Assembly: GCA_958407465.1 (NCBI GenBank)
Contig: CATYIV010000053.1
Span: forward strand, 1 to 9,525
DNA: 9,525 bases
DNA from: an uncultured Collinsella sp.
Lineage (GTDB): Bacteria; Actinomycetota; Coriobacteriia; Coriobacteriales; Coriobacteriaceae
Direction of reading: 5' to 3'
Made by a program: the position numbers and the translations under genes. This document shows positions 1-6,027 of the stretch, piece by piece. Each line of letters opens with the position of its first letter. Position 1 is the first letter of the stretch. Under the pieces are notes generated by a model that did not search any database, had not been told where the DNA came from, and worked only from the letters and a program-made list of their open reading frames with translations.

Positions 1-44
1 TGCAGCAGGGGCTCTCAATGTTTTTATGTCCTGCTCATATCGTC

Positions 45-167
45 TCTGCCGGCACTTGGGGACTGTCCCTAACTGCCGGCAGAAAAGGAACGTCCCTAAC
101 TGCCGGCTGCCAGAGCTGTCCCCTTTGCACCAAAATGGTGCAGATTAATCTGTCCCCAATGCACCAA
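45..167. repeat. Cluster of GGGGAC/CTGTCCCC palindromic repeats
   Basis: Three kinds of repeat are packed into the leader before the isomerase gene. A perfect 10-bp inverted repeat (45-54 TCTGCCGGCA, 74-83 TGCCGGCAGA) encloses GGGAC-T-GTCCC (59-69). The 16-mer GTCCCTAACTGCCGGC occurs twice in direct orientation (65-80 and 92-107). CTGTCCCC followed by a TGCACCAA block occurs twice (116-133 and 150-167), and the first copy forms a 7-bp hairpin, TGCACCA-AAA-TGGTGCA (126-142). The same GGGGACAG core recurs in other gaps of the window, so this looks like a dispersed REP-like element. No coding gene is supported in 1-233; an open frame extending upstream of 234 simply runs through the repeats. Confidence 0.7.
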
Positions 168-233
168 GCGTGCCGCGGGGGCTGCGTTGTGACACAATGG
201 CGTTTGTTCGATTCGTTATGCGAAAGGCCAACT

Positions 234-1454
234 ATGGCAAATAAGAAAAAGAACTCCGAGGCCGCGCCGACGCCCGAGCAGCAGGCCCGCGCTGCCTCCA
301 GCTCTCGCAAGAAGCAGCGCAAGACGTACGTGTCTAAGACCGTCAAGATCGTCTTGGTGGTCATCGGCGTGCTGGCGATGCTGCTTTCCGTCTCGGCGAT
401 GGCGTGCTCCGGCCTTATGTCGCAGGCCGAGGACACCTCGGGCTACAAGCTGACCGGCGGTGTCGCTGCTACTATCAACGGCACCAACCTTACCGAGGAC
501 ACCGTGACCAAGCAGATCATGAGCATGCGCACGTCCTACGGCTACACCAAGGATGAGGATTGGGCGCAGTATCTGGTCGACAACGACCTCACGCCCAAGA
601 AGTACCGCAAGCAACTCATCGACTCCTACACGCAGCAGATTCTGCTTCAACAGGCACAGAAGGAGAACGGCGTGACGGTGTCGGACGAGGAGGTCGAGAA
701 GGCTTGGAAGGACGCGTGCAAGAGCGCGGGCGGAGCCAAGGCCTTTAAGAAGACCCTCAAGACCTACGGCTATACCGAGGACACCTACAAGGACTCGCTC
801 AAGGAGAGTCTGGCGCAACAGAAACTCAAGGATGCCGTCGCGCCCACGAGCAAGCCCAAGGACAGCGAGATTGTCGATTACATCAACGAAAACCTGTCCA
901 GCTACAACGACGCCCGTCGCTCGTCGAACATCCTGATCAAGGTTGATTCCGACGCTTCCGACGAGGACAAGGCCGCCGCCAAGGCCAAGGCACAGGAGTG
1001 CCTGGACAAGATCAACTCCGGTGAGCTGAGCTTTGAGGACGCCGTCGAGCAGTACTCCGAGGACACCGGTTCCAAGGAGAAGAAGGGCGATGTGGGCTGG
1101 GATAAGCTCACCACCTTTGTCGACAGCTACCAGACGGCGCTCGAGGGGCTCAACAAGGGCGATGTGAGCGACGTGGTCGAGTCGACCTATGGCTACCACA
1201 TCATCAAGTGCACCGACTACTTCCATGTCGATAATCAGGTTGATGACATCAACCAGGTGCCCAAGGCCATCAAGAAGTACGTCTCCAACGTGGTGAAGAC
1301 GCAGGCGGCCAGCACCGCGTACAGCGAGTGGCTAGAGCAGTACAAGAAGGATGCCGACATCACCGTCAATCCCATGCCCAAAGACGTGCCATACAACGTC
1401 AGCCTGAAGGGCGTCACCAAGAGTTCGACCGACGATTCGTCGACGACCGAGTAA
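234..1454 (+). CDS. Membrane-anchored parvulin-type peptidyl-prolyl isomerase (PrsA/SurA-like foldase)
   Basis: Predicted extracytoplasmic foldase of 406 aa that would isomerise Xaa-Pro bonds in exported proteins at the outer face of the membrane. The N-terminus is lysine/arginine-rich (residues 1-38), followed by one hydrophobic segment (about 39-57). A SurA/PrsA-like N-terminal helical region spans about 70-215 and a parvulin (rotamase) domain about 226-333, with the typical GDVGW and YGYHIIK blocks. The tail is Ser/Thr/Asp-rich. Cys58 follows the hydrophobic stretch, but the context AMAC is a poor lipobox, so a plain membrane anchor is as likely as a lipoprotein. I chose ATG 234 because AAAGG lies 6 nt upstream and the frame before it is repeat DNA. 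The yqeY-like gene starts 54 nt downstream and is probably co-transcribed. The family is clear; the client proteins are unknown. Confidence 0.88.
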   Translation: MANKKKNSEAAPTPEQQARAASSSRKKQRKTYVSKTVKIVLVVIGVLAMLLSVSAMACSGLMSQAEDTSGYKLTGGVAATINGTNLTEDTVTKQIMSMRTSYGYTKDEDWAQYLVDNDLTPKKYRKQLIDSYTQQILLQQAQKENGVTVSDEEVEKAWKDACKSAGGAKAFKKTLKTYGYTEDTYKDSLKESLAQQKLKDAVAPTSKPKDSEIVDYINENLSSYNDARRSSNILIKVDSDASDEDKAAAKAKAQECLDKINSGELSFEDAVEQYSEDTGSKEKKGDVGWDKLTTFVDSYQTALEGLNKGDVSDVVESTYGYHIIKCTDYFHVDNQVDDINQVPKAIKKYVSNVVKTQAASTAYSEWLEQYKKDADITVNPMPKDVPYNVSLKGVTKSSTDDSSTTE

Positions 1455-1459
1455 TCATG

Positions 1460-1485
1460 GGGCGGTGCTCGCGCGAGTGCCGCCC
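1460..1485 (+). other. GC-rich intergenic hairpin without U-tract
   Basis: GGGCGGTGCTCG (1460-1471) pairs with CGAGTGCCGCCC (1474-1485) through Watson-Crick pairs plus two G-T wobbles. There is no T-run after it, so it is not a standard intrinsic terminator. It sits between the stop of the isomerase and the GAGGAGG ribosome site of the next gene. It could affect mRNA stability or the relative expression of the two genes; that is inference. Confidence 0.5.
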
Positions 1486-1508
1486 ACGCTATTGAGGAGG
1501 ATTTGCAG

Positions 1509-1952
1509 ATGACCAACGAAGAGCTGCAGAAGGAAATGATCGCTGCCATGAAGGCCAAGGACAAGGTTCGCCTGTCCATCATTCGCCAGGTTAAGGCCGA
1601 GGTGAAGAATATCGAGGTTAACGAGCGCCGCGATGTGACCGAGGAAGACGTCAACAGCATGATCAAGCGTCTGATCAAGCAGACGAGCGAGACGCTGGAG
1701 ATGTCCATCAAGGCCGGCACCGACCAGGAGCGTACCGACAACCTGACCGAGCAGGTCAAGATTCTGGAGAGCCTGCTGCCCGCGCAGGTTTCGGGCGAGG
1801 AGCTCGAGGCCTTGATTGAGCAGGTCATCGCCGAGCTGGGCGCCACGTCCAAGAAGCAGATGGGCCAGGTTATGGGCGCACTCGGCAAGGCCACCGGCGG
1901 CAACTTCGATAAGCCTGCCGCGGCAAAGATCGTCGGAGCCAAACTCGCGTAG
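1509..1952 (+). CDS. GatB/YqeY domain-containing protein
   Basis: A 147-aa cytosolic protein that matches the YqeY family along its whole length. The family is related to the C-terminal tRNA-binding domain of GatB, the amidotransferase subunit that converts Glu-tRNA(Gln) and Asp-tRNA(Asn); its own role is not settled. Typical features are the N-terminal helix with ALKAKD-like AMKAKDKVRLS (about residues 14-24), the E-rich middle with ILESLLPAQ, and the C-terminal GQVMGAL and KIVGAKLA blocks. The start is ATG 1509, 8 nt after GAGGAGG (1494-1500). The in-frame TTG at 1503 is too close to that site. It lies 54 nt after the isomerase gene and is followed 29 nt later by a strong terminator, so it is probably the last gene of a two-gene unit. 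Confidence 0.9.
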   Translation: MTNEELQKEMIAAMKAKDKVRLSIIRQVKAEVKNIEVNERRDVTEEDVNSMIKRLIKQTSETLEMSIKAGTDQERTDNLTEQVKILESLLPAQVSGEELEALIEQVIAELGATSKKQMGQVMGALGKATGGNFDKPAAAKIVGAKLA

Positions 1953-1981
1953 GGGCCGAGCGGTACATAGTTGATGTCGAG

Positions 1982-2013
1982 GGGGCGTGACCATTGCAGT
2001 CGCGCCCCTTTTT
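1982..2013 (+). terminator. Rho-independent terminator after the YqeY-family gene
   Basis: GGGGCGTGAC (1982-1991) pairs with GTCGCGCCCC (1999-2008), a 10-bp stem with one G-T wobble and a 7-nt loop, followed directly by five T residues (2009-2013). This is a textbook intrinsic terminator for the + strand and separates the yqeY-like gene from the ABC transporter operon. Confidence 0.88.
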
Positions 2014-2020
2014 GCTGGGC

Positions 2021-2091
2021 TGGGCACTCATTGGGGACAGGCTTAAATGAGTGCCCAATGAGCAGGTACTCATTTAAGTCTGTCCCCAATG
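2021..2091. repeat. GGGGACAG palindrome with two competing stems
   Basis: A 24-bp inverted repeat (2029-2052 with 2068-2091, 23/24 identical, the one difference being a wobble) carries GGGGACAG on one arm and CTGTCCCC on the other. A second, perfect 12-bp inverted repeat (2021-2032 TGGGCACTCATT with 2046-2057 AATGAGTGCCCA) shares bases with the left arm of the first, so the two stems cannot both form. It lies between the terminator at 1982-2013 and the transporter promoter. It belongs to the same repeat family as the leader cluster at 45-167. Confidence 0.8.
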
Positions 2092-2158
2092 ACTAGGTGG
2101 AAGGTTGCGGGTTCTTTACGGGAATGTAGTGTGGGCTGCGGAAACGTGATTCTTTCCG

Positions 2159-2164
2159 TACAAT
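2159..2164 (+). promoter_or_regulatory. Candidate -10 box of the amino acid transporter operon
   Basis: TACAAT matches five of six positions of the sigma-70 type -10 consensus and lies 35 nt before the ATPase start codon. The -35 region is weak: CTGCGG at 17-bp spacing shares few bases with TTGACA. A transcript would carry a leader of about 30 nt including the AGGGAAGGGA ribosome site (2185-2194). The presence of an activator is possible but not shown. Confidence 0.45.
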
Positions 2165-2199
2165 AGTTCAACTCGTGTAAACGCAGGGAAGGGACATTC

Positions 2200-2931
2200 A
2201 TGGCAGACATGATCGAGATCAAGCATCTCAACAAGTACTTTGGCGACCTGCATGTGCTCAAAGATATCAACCTCACCGTCAAACGCGGCGAGAAGCTCGT
2301 AATGATCGGGCCTTCCGGCTCGGGTAAATCGACGCTCATCCGTTGCGTCGATTATCTGGAGGAGCCCACGTCGGGCGAGGTTGTCATCGACGGTACGCCG
2401 CTCACCAAAAAGAATCACCTGGAGATGGCTCGCAAGTATAGTTCCATGGTGTTTCAGCAGTTCAACCTGTATCCCAACATGACGGTGCTGGGCAACCTGA
2501 CGCTCGCGCCCATCAAACTGCAAAAGAAGAGCAAGGAGGAGGCGACCGAGATCGCCATCGCTGCGCTCAAGCGCGTCGGCATGGCACATAAGGCCGGCGA
2601 GTATCCGCAGAATCTCTCGGGTGGTCAGCAGCAGCGCATCGCCATCGCCCGTGCCCTGTGCACCAAGCAACCCATCATCCTGTTTGACGAGCCGACCTCG
2701 GCGCTCGACCCCGAGATGGTCCAGGAGGTTCTGGACGTTATGATTGAGCTCGCGCAGGAGGACATCACCATGATCTGCGTGACGCACGAGATGGGCTTTG
2801 CGCGCCAGGTGGCCGACCGCGTCATCTTTATGGAGGACGGTCGCATTCTGGAGGAGGGCACGCCCGAGCACTTCTTCGACAACCCCGAGAACCCGCGCTG
2901 CCGCGAGTTCCTGTCCAAGATTCTGCACTAG
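2200..2931 (+). CDS. Polar amino acid ABC transporter ATP-binding protein (GlnQ/GluA type)
   Basis: This 243-aa cytoplasmic ATPase would power uptake of a polar amino acid, probably glutamate, glutamine or a similar substrate. All ABC motifs are present and intact: Walker [10 protein letters not shown] (37-45), Q-loop VFQQFNL (84-90), signature LSGGQQQR (139-146), Walker B IILFDEP (159-165), D-loop SALD (167-170) and switch His196 in VTHEMGF. Length and motifs match the HisP/GlnQ group. ATG 2200 follows AGGGAAGGGA by 5 nt. The binding protein begins 8 nt downstream and two HisM/GlnP-type permeases follow, a complete importer in one operon. The exact substrate cannot be read from the ATPase. 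Confidence 0.95.
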   Translation: MADMIEIKHLNKYFGDLHVLKDINLTVKRGEKLVMIGPSGSGKSTLIRCVDYLEEPTSGEVVIDGTPLTKKNHLEMARKYSSMVFQQFNLYPNMTVLGNLTLAPIKLQKKSKEEATEIAIAALKRVGMAHKAGEYPQNLSGGQQQRIAIARALCTKQPIILFDEPTSALDPEMVQEVLDVMIELAQEDITMICVTHEMGFARQVADRVIFMEDGRILEEGTPEHFFDNPENPRCREFLSKILH

Positions 2932-2939
2932 GCGCGGTG

Positions 2940-3815
2940 ATGGACATGACGGATATGACGAGGGCGGCCGTGTCGCGCCGTCATTTTTTGCAGCTGGCGG
3001 GCGCCGGCATGCTTGCGCTGACGGGGACCGCGCTTACCGGTTGCGGCAACTCCACCAGCGGCGAGGGCTCCGACAAGGGGTCCAAGCTTGCGGCCATCAA
3101 GTCGCGTGGCCATCTGAACGCCGGCGTTAAGAAGGACGTTCCCGGCTACGGCTATTACGACACCGCCAAGGGTCGCTTTGAGGGCATGGAAGTCGATTTG
3201 TGCTACCAGATCGCCGCTGCCGTCTTTGGCGTGAGCTACAAGGAGGCCCGTGCCCAGGAGCTTGTCGAGTTTACCGACGTAACGCCCAAGACGCGCGGCC
3301 CGCTGATCGATAACGGCCAACTCGACGTGGTCGCGGCGACCTACACCATCACCGACGAGCGCAAGAAGAGCTGGGATTTCTCGACGCCGTACCGCACCGA
3401 CTACGTGGGACTCATGGTCAAGAAGCGTTCGGGCTTTACCTCGATTGAGGATCTGGACGGCAAGGTCATTGGCGTGAGCCAGGGCGCTACCACGCAGAGC
3501 CTGATCGAGCAGATGATCAAGGACAACGGCTTTAGCTGTAAGCCCGAGTTTAGGGCCTTTAGCGGCTACCCCATCATCAAGAGCTCGCTCGATGCCGGCA
3601 ATATCGACGTCTTTGCCATGGACCGCTCCACGCTGGCCGGTTACATGAACGAGACCGTTGAGCTGTTGCAGCCCGAGGTCAAGTTTGGCGAGCAGGGCTA
3701 CGGCGTGGCGACCAAGAAGGGCTGCGACCTTTCGGCCGTGGTCGACCAGGTGATTTGCGATCGCCTGGCCGACGGCTGGCTCGACCAAGAGGTCAAGACC
3801 TGGGGTCTTGTATAG
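2940..3815 (+). CDS. Amino acid ABC transporter substrate-binding lipoprotein with Tat-like signal
   Basis: A 291-aa family 3 solute-binding protein (SBP_bac_3) that captures the substrate outside the membrane and delivers it to the permeases. The N-terminus has S-R-R-H-F-L-Q (residues 12-18), a good twin-arginine (Tat) motif, then a hydrophobic stretch and lipobox LTGC with Cys35 as the lipidated residue. The mature protein has typical blocks: FEGMEVDLC, TYTITDERKKSWDFSTPY, and DLDGKVIGVSQGAT. The blocks resemble GluB/PEB1-type glutamate/aspartate binders, but the specificity is inferred. The start is uncertain: GTG 2937, ATG 2940, 2946 and 2955 are all in frame. I prefer 2940 because a weak AGGCG lies 5 nt before it; all leave the signal intact. 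The ATPase stop is 8 nt upstream. Confidence 0.9.
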   Translation: MDMTDMTRAAVSRRHFLQLAGAGMLALTGTALTGCGNSTSGEGSDKGSKLAAIKSRGHLNAGVKKDVPGYGYYDTAKGRFEGMEVDLCYQIAAAVFGVSYKEARAQELVEFTDVTPKTRGPLIDNGQLDVVAATYTITDERKKSWDFSTPYRTDYVGLMVKKRSGFTSIEDLDGKVIGVSQGATTQSLIEQMIKDNGFSCKPEFRAFSGYPIIKSSLDAGNIDVFAMDRSTLAGYMNETVELLQPEVKFGEQGYGVATKKGCDLSAVVDQVICDRLADGWLDQEVKTWGLV

Positions 3816-3840
3816 GCGCATCGTCCAAGGAAGGAATCAA

Positions 3841-4587
3841 ATGCTCGAAGGATTATTTGACGCCGACCGCTGGTCGACGACATTTCAAAACATGGGGCCC
3901 TTCTGGGAGGGCTTTGGCGTGACGCTACAGGTGGTCGTTGCCGGTCTGCTGCTGTCGCTGGTGCTGGGCACGCTGCTGGGTGTGTTCTCTACCACCCGTT
4001 CGCGTGTGCTGCGTGTCATAAGCCGCGTGTACGTTGAGTTTTACCAGAACACCCCGTTGCCCGTACAGGTTCTCTTTATGTACATGGCCGGTCCGCAGTT
4101 TTTGCAGGCCATAACCGGTGCCGACCAGCCGGTGCGCATCGCGCCGTTCGTGCTGGGCTTCTTGGGCGTAGGCCTGTATCACGCGGCCTACATCTCGGAG
4201 GTTATCCGCACTGGTATCGAGGCGGTTCCGCGCGGTCAGATGGAGGCGGCCCAGAGCCAGGGCTTCACCCGTGCGCAGGCGTACTGGTACATCGTGCTGC
4301 CCCAGACGTTCAAGATCATTCTGCCGCCGCTGTGTAACCAGGCGCTCAACCTGGTCAAGAACACGTCGGTGCTGGCGCTTGTGGCCGGCGGCGACCTTAT
4401 GTACCGTTCCGACAACTTTGTGAGTCTGTACGGTTACCTGCAGGGATACATCGTCTGCTGCCTTATGTACTTCATCATCTGCTTTCCGCTCGCCATGCTG
4501 GTGCAGTGGCTCGAGCGCCGCTCCAAGGAGCGTCCGCGCGGCGTGAGCCTGGCCGAGCTGGGGCTCGACAACGTAGAGGAGGCCTAG
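3841..4587 (+). CDS. Amino acid ABC transporter permease 1 (HisM/GlnP family)
   Basis: A 248-aa membrane protein forming half of the translocation channel. The first membrane segment is at about residues 24-48 and further hydrophobic segments lie near 65-80, 100-120, 175-190 and 200-222. The cytoplasmic EAA loop, EAAQSQGF at 135-142 followed by IVLPQ, is the docking site for the ATPase. The upstream YQNTPLPVQ block is characteristic of polar amino acid permeases. ATG 3841 is preferred over an in-frame start at 3808 because AAGGAAGGA (3827-3835) lies 5 nt upstream and the extra residues are not membrane-like. It begins 25 nt after the binding protein and is followed 3 nt later by the second permease, whose ribosome site lies inside this gene's 3' end. 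Confidence 0.93.
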   Translation: MLEGLFDADRWSTTFQNMGPFWEGFGVTLQVVVAGLLLSLVLGTLLGVFSTTRSRVLRVISRVYVEFYQNTPLPVQVLFMYMAGPQFLQAITGADQPVRIAPFVLGFLGVGLYHAAYISEVIRTGIEAVPRGQMEAAQSQGFTRAQAYWYIVLPQTFKIILPPLCNQALNLVKNTSVLALVAGGDLMYRSDNFVSLYGYLQGYIVCCLMYFIICFPLAMLVQWLERRSKERPRGVSLAELGLDNVEEA

Positions 4588-4590
4588 CGC

Positions 4591-5229
4591 ATGGAAATCT
4601 TCAACGCGACCAACCTGCTCTACATTTGGGGCGGCTTTGTTAAGACGATCGAGATCTCGGCGCTGTCAATCTTTTTCTCGCTCATCTTTGGCACGGTGCT
4701 GGCGCTCGTTAAGAGCTACGCGCCCCGTCCATTCCGTATTTTGGTGAGCGCCTATATCGAGCTGTTCCGTTGCACGCCGAACCTGCTGTGGATCCTGTTT
4801 ATCTACTTTACGGTGCAGGGTTTGGACATTGTGATTTCGACCATCGCCTTTACGCTGTTTACCAGCGCTGTTATGGCCGAGATTGTGCGCGGCGGCCTCA
4901 ACTCGATTCCGCGCGGCCAGTTTGAGGCAGCGCAGAGCCAGGGCTTCGGCTTCTTTGCCACCATGCGCTACATCATTCTGCCGCAGACGTTTAAGACGAT
5001 CATTCCGGCGCTGTTTAGCCAGTGCACGACCGTCATCAAGGACAGCTCGTATCTTTCGGGTATTAACGTGGCCGAGCTCATGTACACGGCAAACGTCGTG
5101 ATGGCCCACGCGATCGACCTGTCGCAGGTGCTTATGCTCTACGGCCTGGTGTTTGCGATGTACTTTGTGCTCAACTTTGGTATCTCGCTGCTGGTGAGGG
5201 CATATCAGAGGCGAATGGTGGCAGCGTAG
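4591..5229 (+). CDS. Amino acid ABC transporter permease 2 (HisM/GlnP family)
   Basis: A 212-aa partner of permease 1; the two would form a heterodimeric channel. The first membrane helix is at about residues 17-40, with further hydrophobic segments near 55-74, 78-100 and 180-205. The EAA loop EAAQSQGF at 112-119 is followed by IILPQ and is almost identical to that of the first permease, suggesting duplication and divergence. The RCTPNLLW block replaces QNTPLPVQ of its partner. ATG 4591 follows AGAGGAGG (4575-4582) by 8 nt, and that site lies within the end of permease 1, so translation is probably coupled. A GGGACAG hairpin starts one base after the stop codon. Confidence 0.93.
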   Translation: MEIFNATNLLYIWGGFVKTIEISALSIFFSLIFGTVLALVKSYAPRPFRILVSAYIELFRCTPNLLWILFIYFTVQGLDIVISTIAFTLFTSAVMAEIVRGGLNSIPRGQFEAAQSQGFGFFATMRYIILPQTFKTIIPALFSQCTTVIKDSSYLSGINVAELMYTANVVMAHAIDLSQVLMLYGLVFAMYFVLNFGISLLVRAYQRRMVAA

Positions 5230-5230
5230 A

Positions 5231-5261
5231 ATGTGGCAAAGGGACAGCCCCTTTGTCACAT
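5231..5261. repeat. GGGACAG hairpin between permease 2 and the kinase-like gene
   Basis: ATGTGGCAAAGGG (5231-5243) pairs with CCCTTTGTCACAT (5249-5261), 13 bp with one wobble and the loop ACAGC. It carries the GGGACAG core seen in other gaps. It begins one base after the permease stop (5227-5229) and ends one base before the AGAGAAAGGA ribosome site of the next gene. There is no T-tract, so it is not a standard terminator. It may be a REP-like insertion that stabilises the upstream mRNA or lowers translation of the kinase-like gene. Confidence 0.72.
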
Positions 5262-5277
5262 AGAGAAAGGAATCGCG

Positions 5278-5901
5278 ATGAGCGATCTGGAGAACAAGAA
5301 GAATCCTGTGGTCATTACCATCGCGCGCGACTTTGGCGCCGAGGGCCACGAGATTGGTCGCATGCTTGCCGACGAGTTGGGGATTCCGCTGTACGATAAC
5401 GAGCTGCTGGTGCGTGCGTCGCTGCGCGCGGGCGAGTCGCTCGACAAGATGGCCGCCTACGACGAGCGCCTGGCCGTGGAGAACATGGCGTTTCTGCCCG
5501 ACCGCTACGATGCCCGTTCGTACTCGGACAAGTTGTTCCAAAAGATGAGCCAGGTGATTTTGGACCTGGGCGAGACCGAGAGCTGCATTATCGAAGGCCG
5601 TCTGTCCGATTACCTGCTGCGCAACAACCCCAATCACATTGCCGTGCTGGTGACCGCACCCTTTGAGGATCGCGTCGAGATTGTGCGCAAGAAGCGTGGC
5701 CTTAACAAAAAGAAGGGCGCCAAGCTGGTCAAGCAGCAGCAGAAGGCGCGCGAGGCGTTCTATAAGCGCTACAGCGCCGGAAAGTGGAAGATGACGAGCG
5801 GTAAGGACATCGTCGTCAACCGCGCCAAGCTGGGCCGCGAGGGCTGCAAAGACGTCATCGCCGCGGCGTACCGCTACAAAGTAGCGCAGCTCGAAGGCTA
5901 A
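5278..5901 (+). CDS. Cytidylate kinase-like P-loop family protein
   Basis: A 207-aa cytosolic protein that resembles the Cytidylate_kin2 family (nucleoside monophosphate kinase-like, substrate usually unknown). Typical features are the N-terminal strand and glycine loop ITIARDFGAEGHEIG (13-27), the LADELGIPLYDNELL segment after it, the IIEGRLSDYLL block (104-114) and AVLVTAPFEDRVE following it. The loop reads GAEGHEIG where family members often have GSGGREIG, and no classical GKS/GKT is present. The C-terminal half is lysine-rich. ATG 5278 follows GAGAAAGGA (5263-5271) by 6 nt; the in-frame GTG at 5233 lies within the hairpin and is rejected. It may be co-transcribed with the importer (48-nt gap), but no functional link is obvious. 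Phosphorylation of CMP is not proven. Confidence 0.8.
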   Translation: MSDLENKKNPVVITIARDFGAEGHEIGRMLADELGIPLYDNELLVRASLRAGESLDKMAAYDERLAVENMAFLPDRYDARSYSDKLFQKMSQVILDLGETESCIIEGRLSDYLLRNNPNHIAVLVTAPFEDRVEIVRKKRGLNKKKGAKLVKQQQKAREAFYKRYSAGKWKMTSGKDIVVNRAKLGREGCKDVIAAAYRYKVAQLEG

Positions 5902-5909
5902 CCGACCAA

Positions 5910-5943
5910 AACCACCACAAAGGTGCCTGTCCCCATCGTGGTG
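5910..5943. repeat. Partial GGGGACAG palindrome
   Basis: CACCAC (5913-5918) and GTGGTG (5938-5943) form a short inverted repeat around AAAGGTGC-CTGTCCCC (core 5927-5934). It sits in the short gap after the kinase-like gene, just before the shared terminator. It looks like a decayed or short member of the same repeat family. Confidence 0.5.
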
Positions 5944-5961
5944 ATCGGGCGGCCGGCATAG

Positions 5962-5999
5962 AAAAAGTCCCCGCCGAGCGTGTGCTCGACGGGGACTTT
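5962..5999 (-). terminator. Terminator between convergent kinase-like gene and nfn operon
   Basis: A 16-position stem, 5964-5979 with 5984-5999 (AAAGTCCCCGCCGAGC and GCTCGACGGGGACTTT), has one non-canonical pair, which is a G-U wobble in the minus-strand RNA. On the minus strand the stem ends with and runs into a T tract (complement of 5962-5966), giving a good intrinsic terminator for nfnB, whose stop lies about 30 nt upstream. On the plus strand the stem has only three T residues, but it may also stop transcription from the kinase-like gene. Confidence 0.85.
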
Positions 6000-6027
6000 G
6001 CCGTTTAATGGCTAGCGCTGAGGGTGA

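Noticed and set aside
18..233. In-frame upstream extension of the isomerase gene
   Set aside because: It translates palindromic repeat DNA, and the ATG at 234 has a suitable ribosome site and a natural Lys-rich N-terminus.
216..1226. Long minus-strand open frame of 336 codons opposite the isomerase gene
   Set aside because: It is the antisense shadow of a gene with clear domain matches, is rich in Leu/Val/Gly/Arg as expected from GC-biased codons read backwards, and matches no family.
5233..5277. GTG start giving 15 extra residues to the kinase-like protein
   Set aside because: It lies in the hairpin arm, only 4 nt after the preceding stop, with no ribosome site, whereas ATG 5278 has GAGAAAGGA at good spacing.
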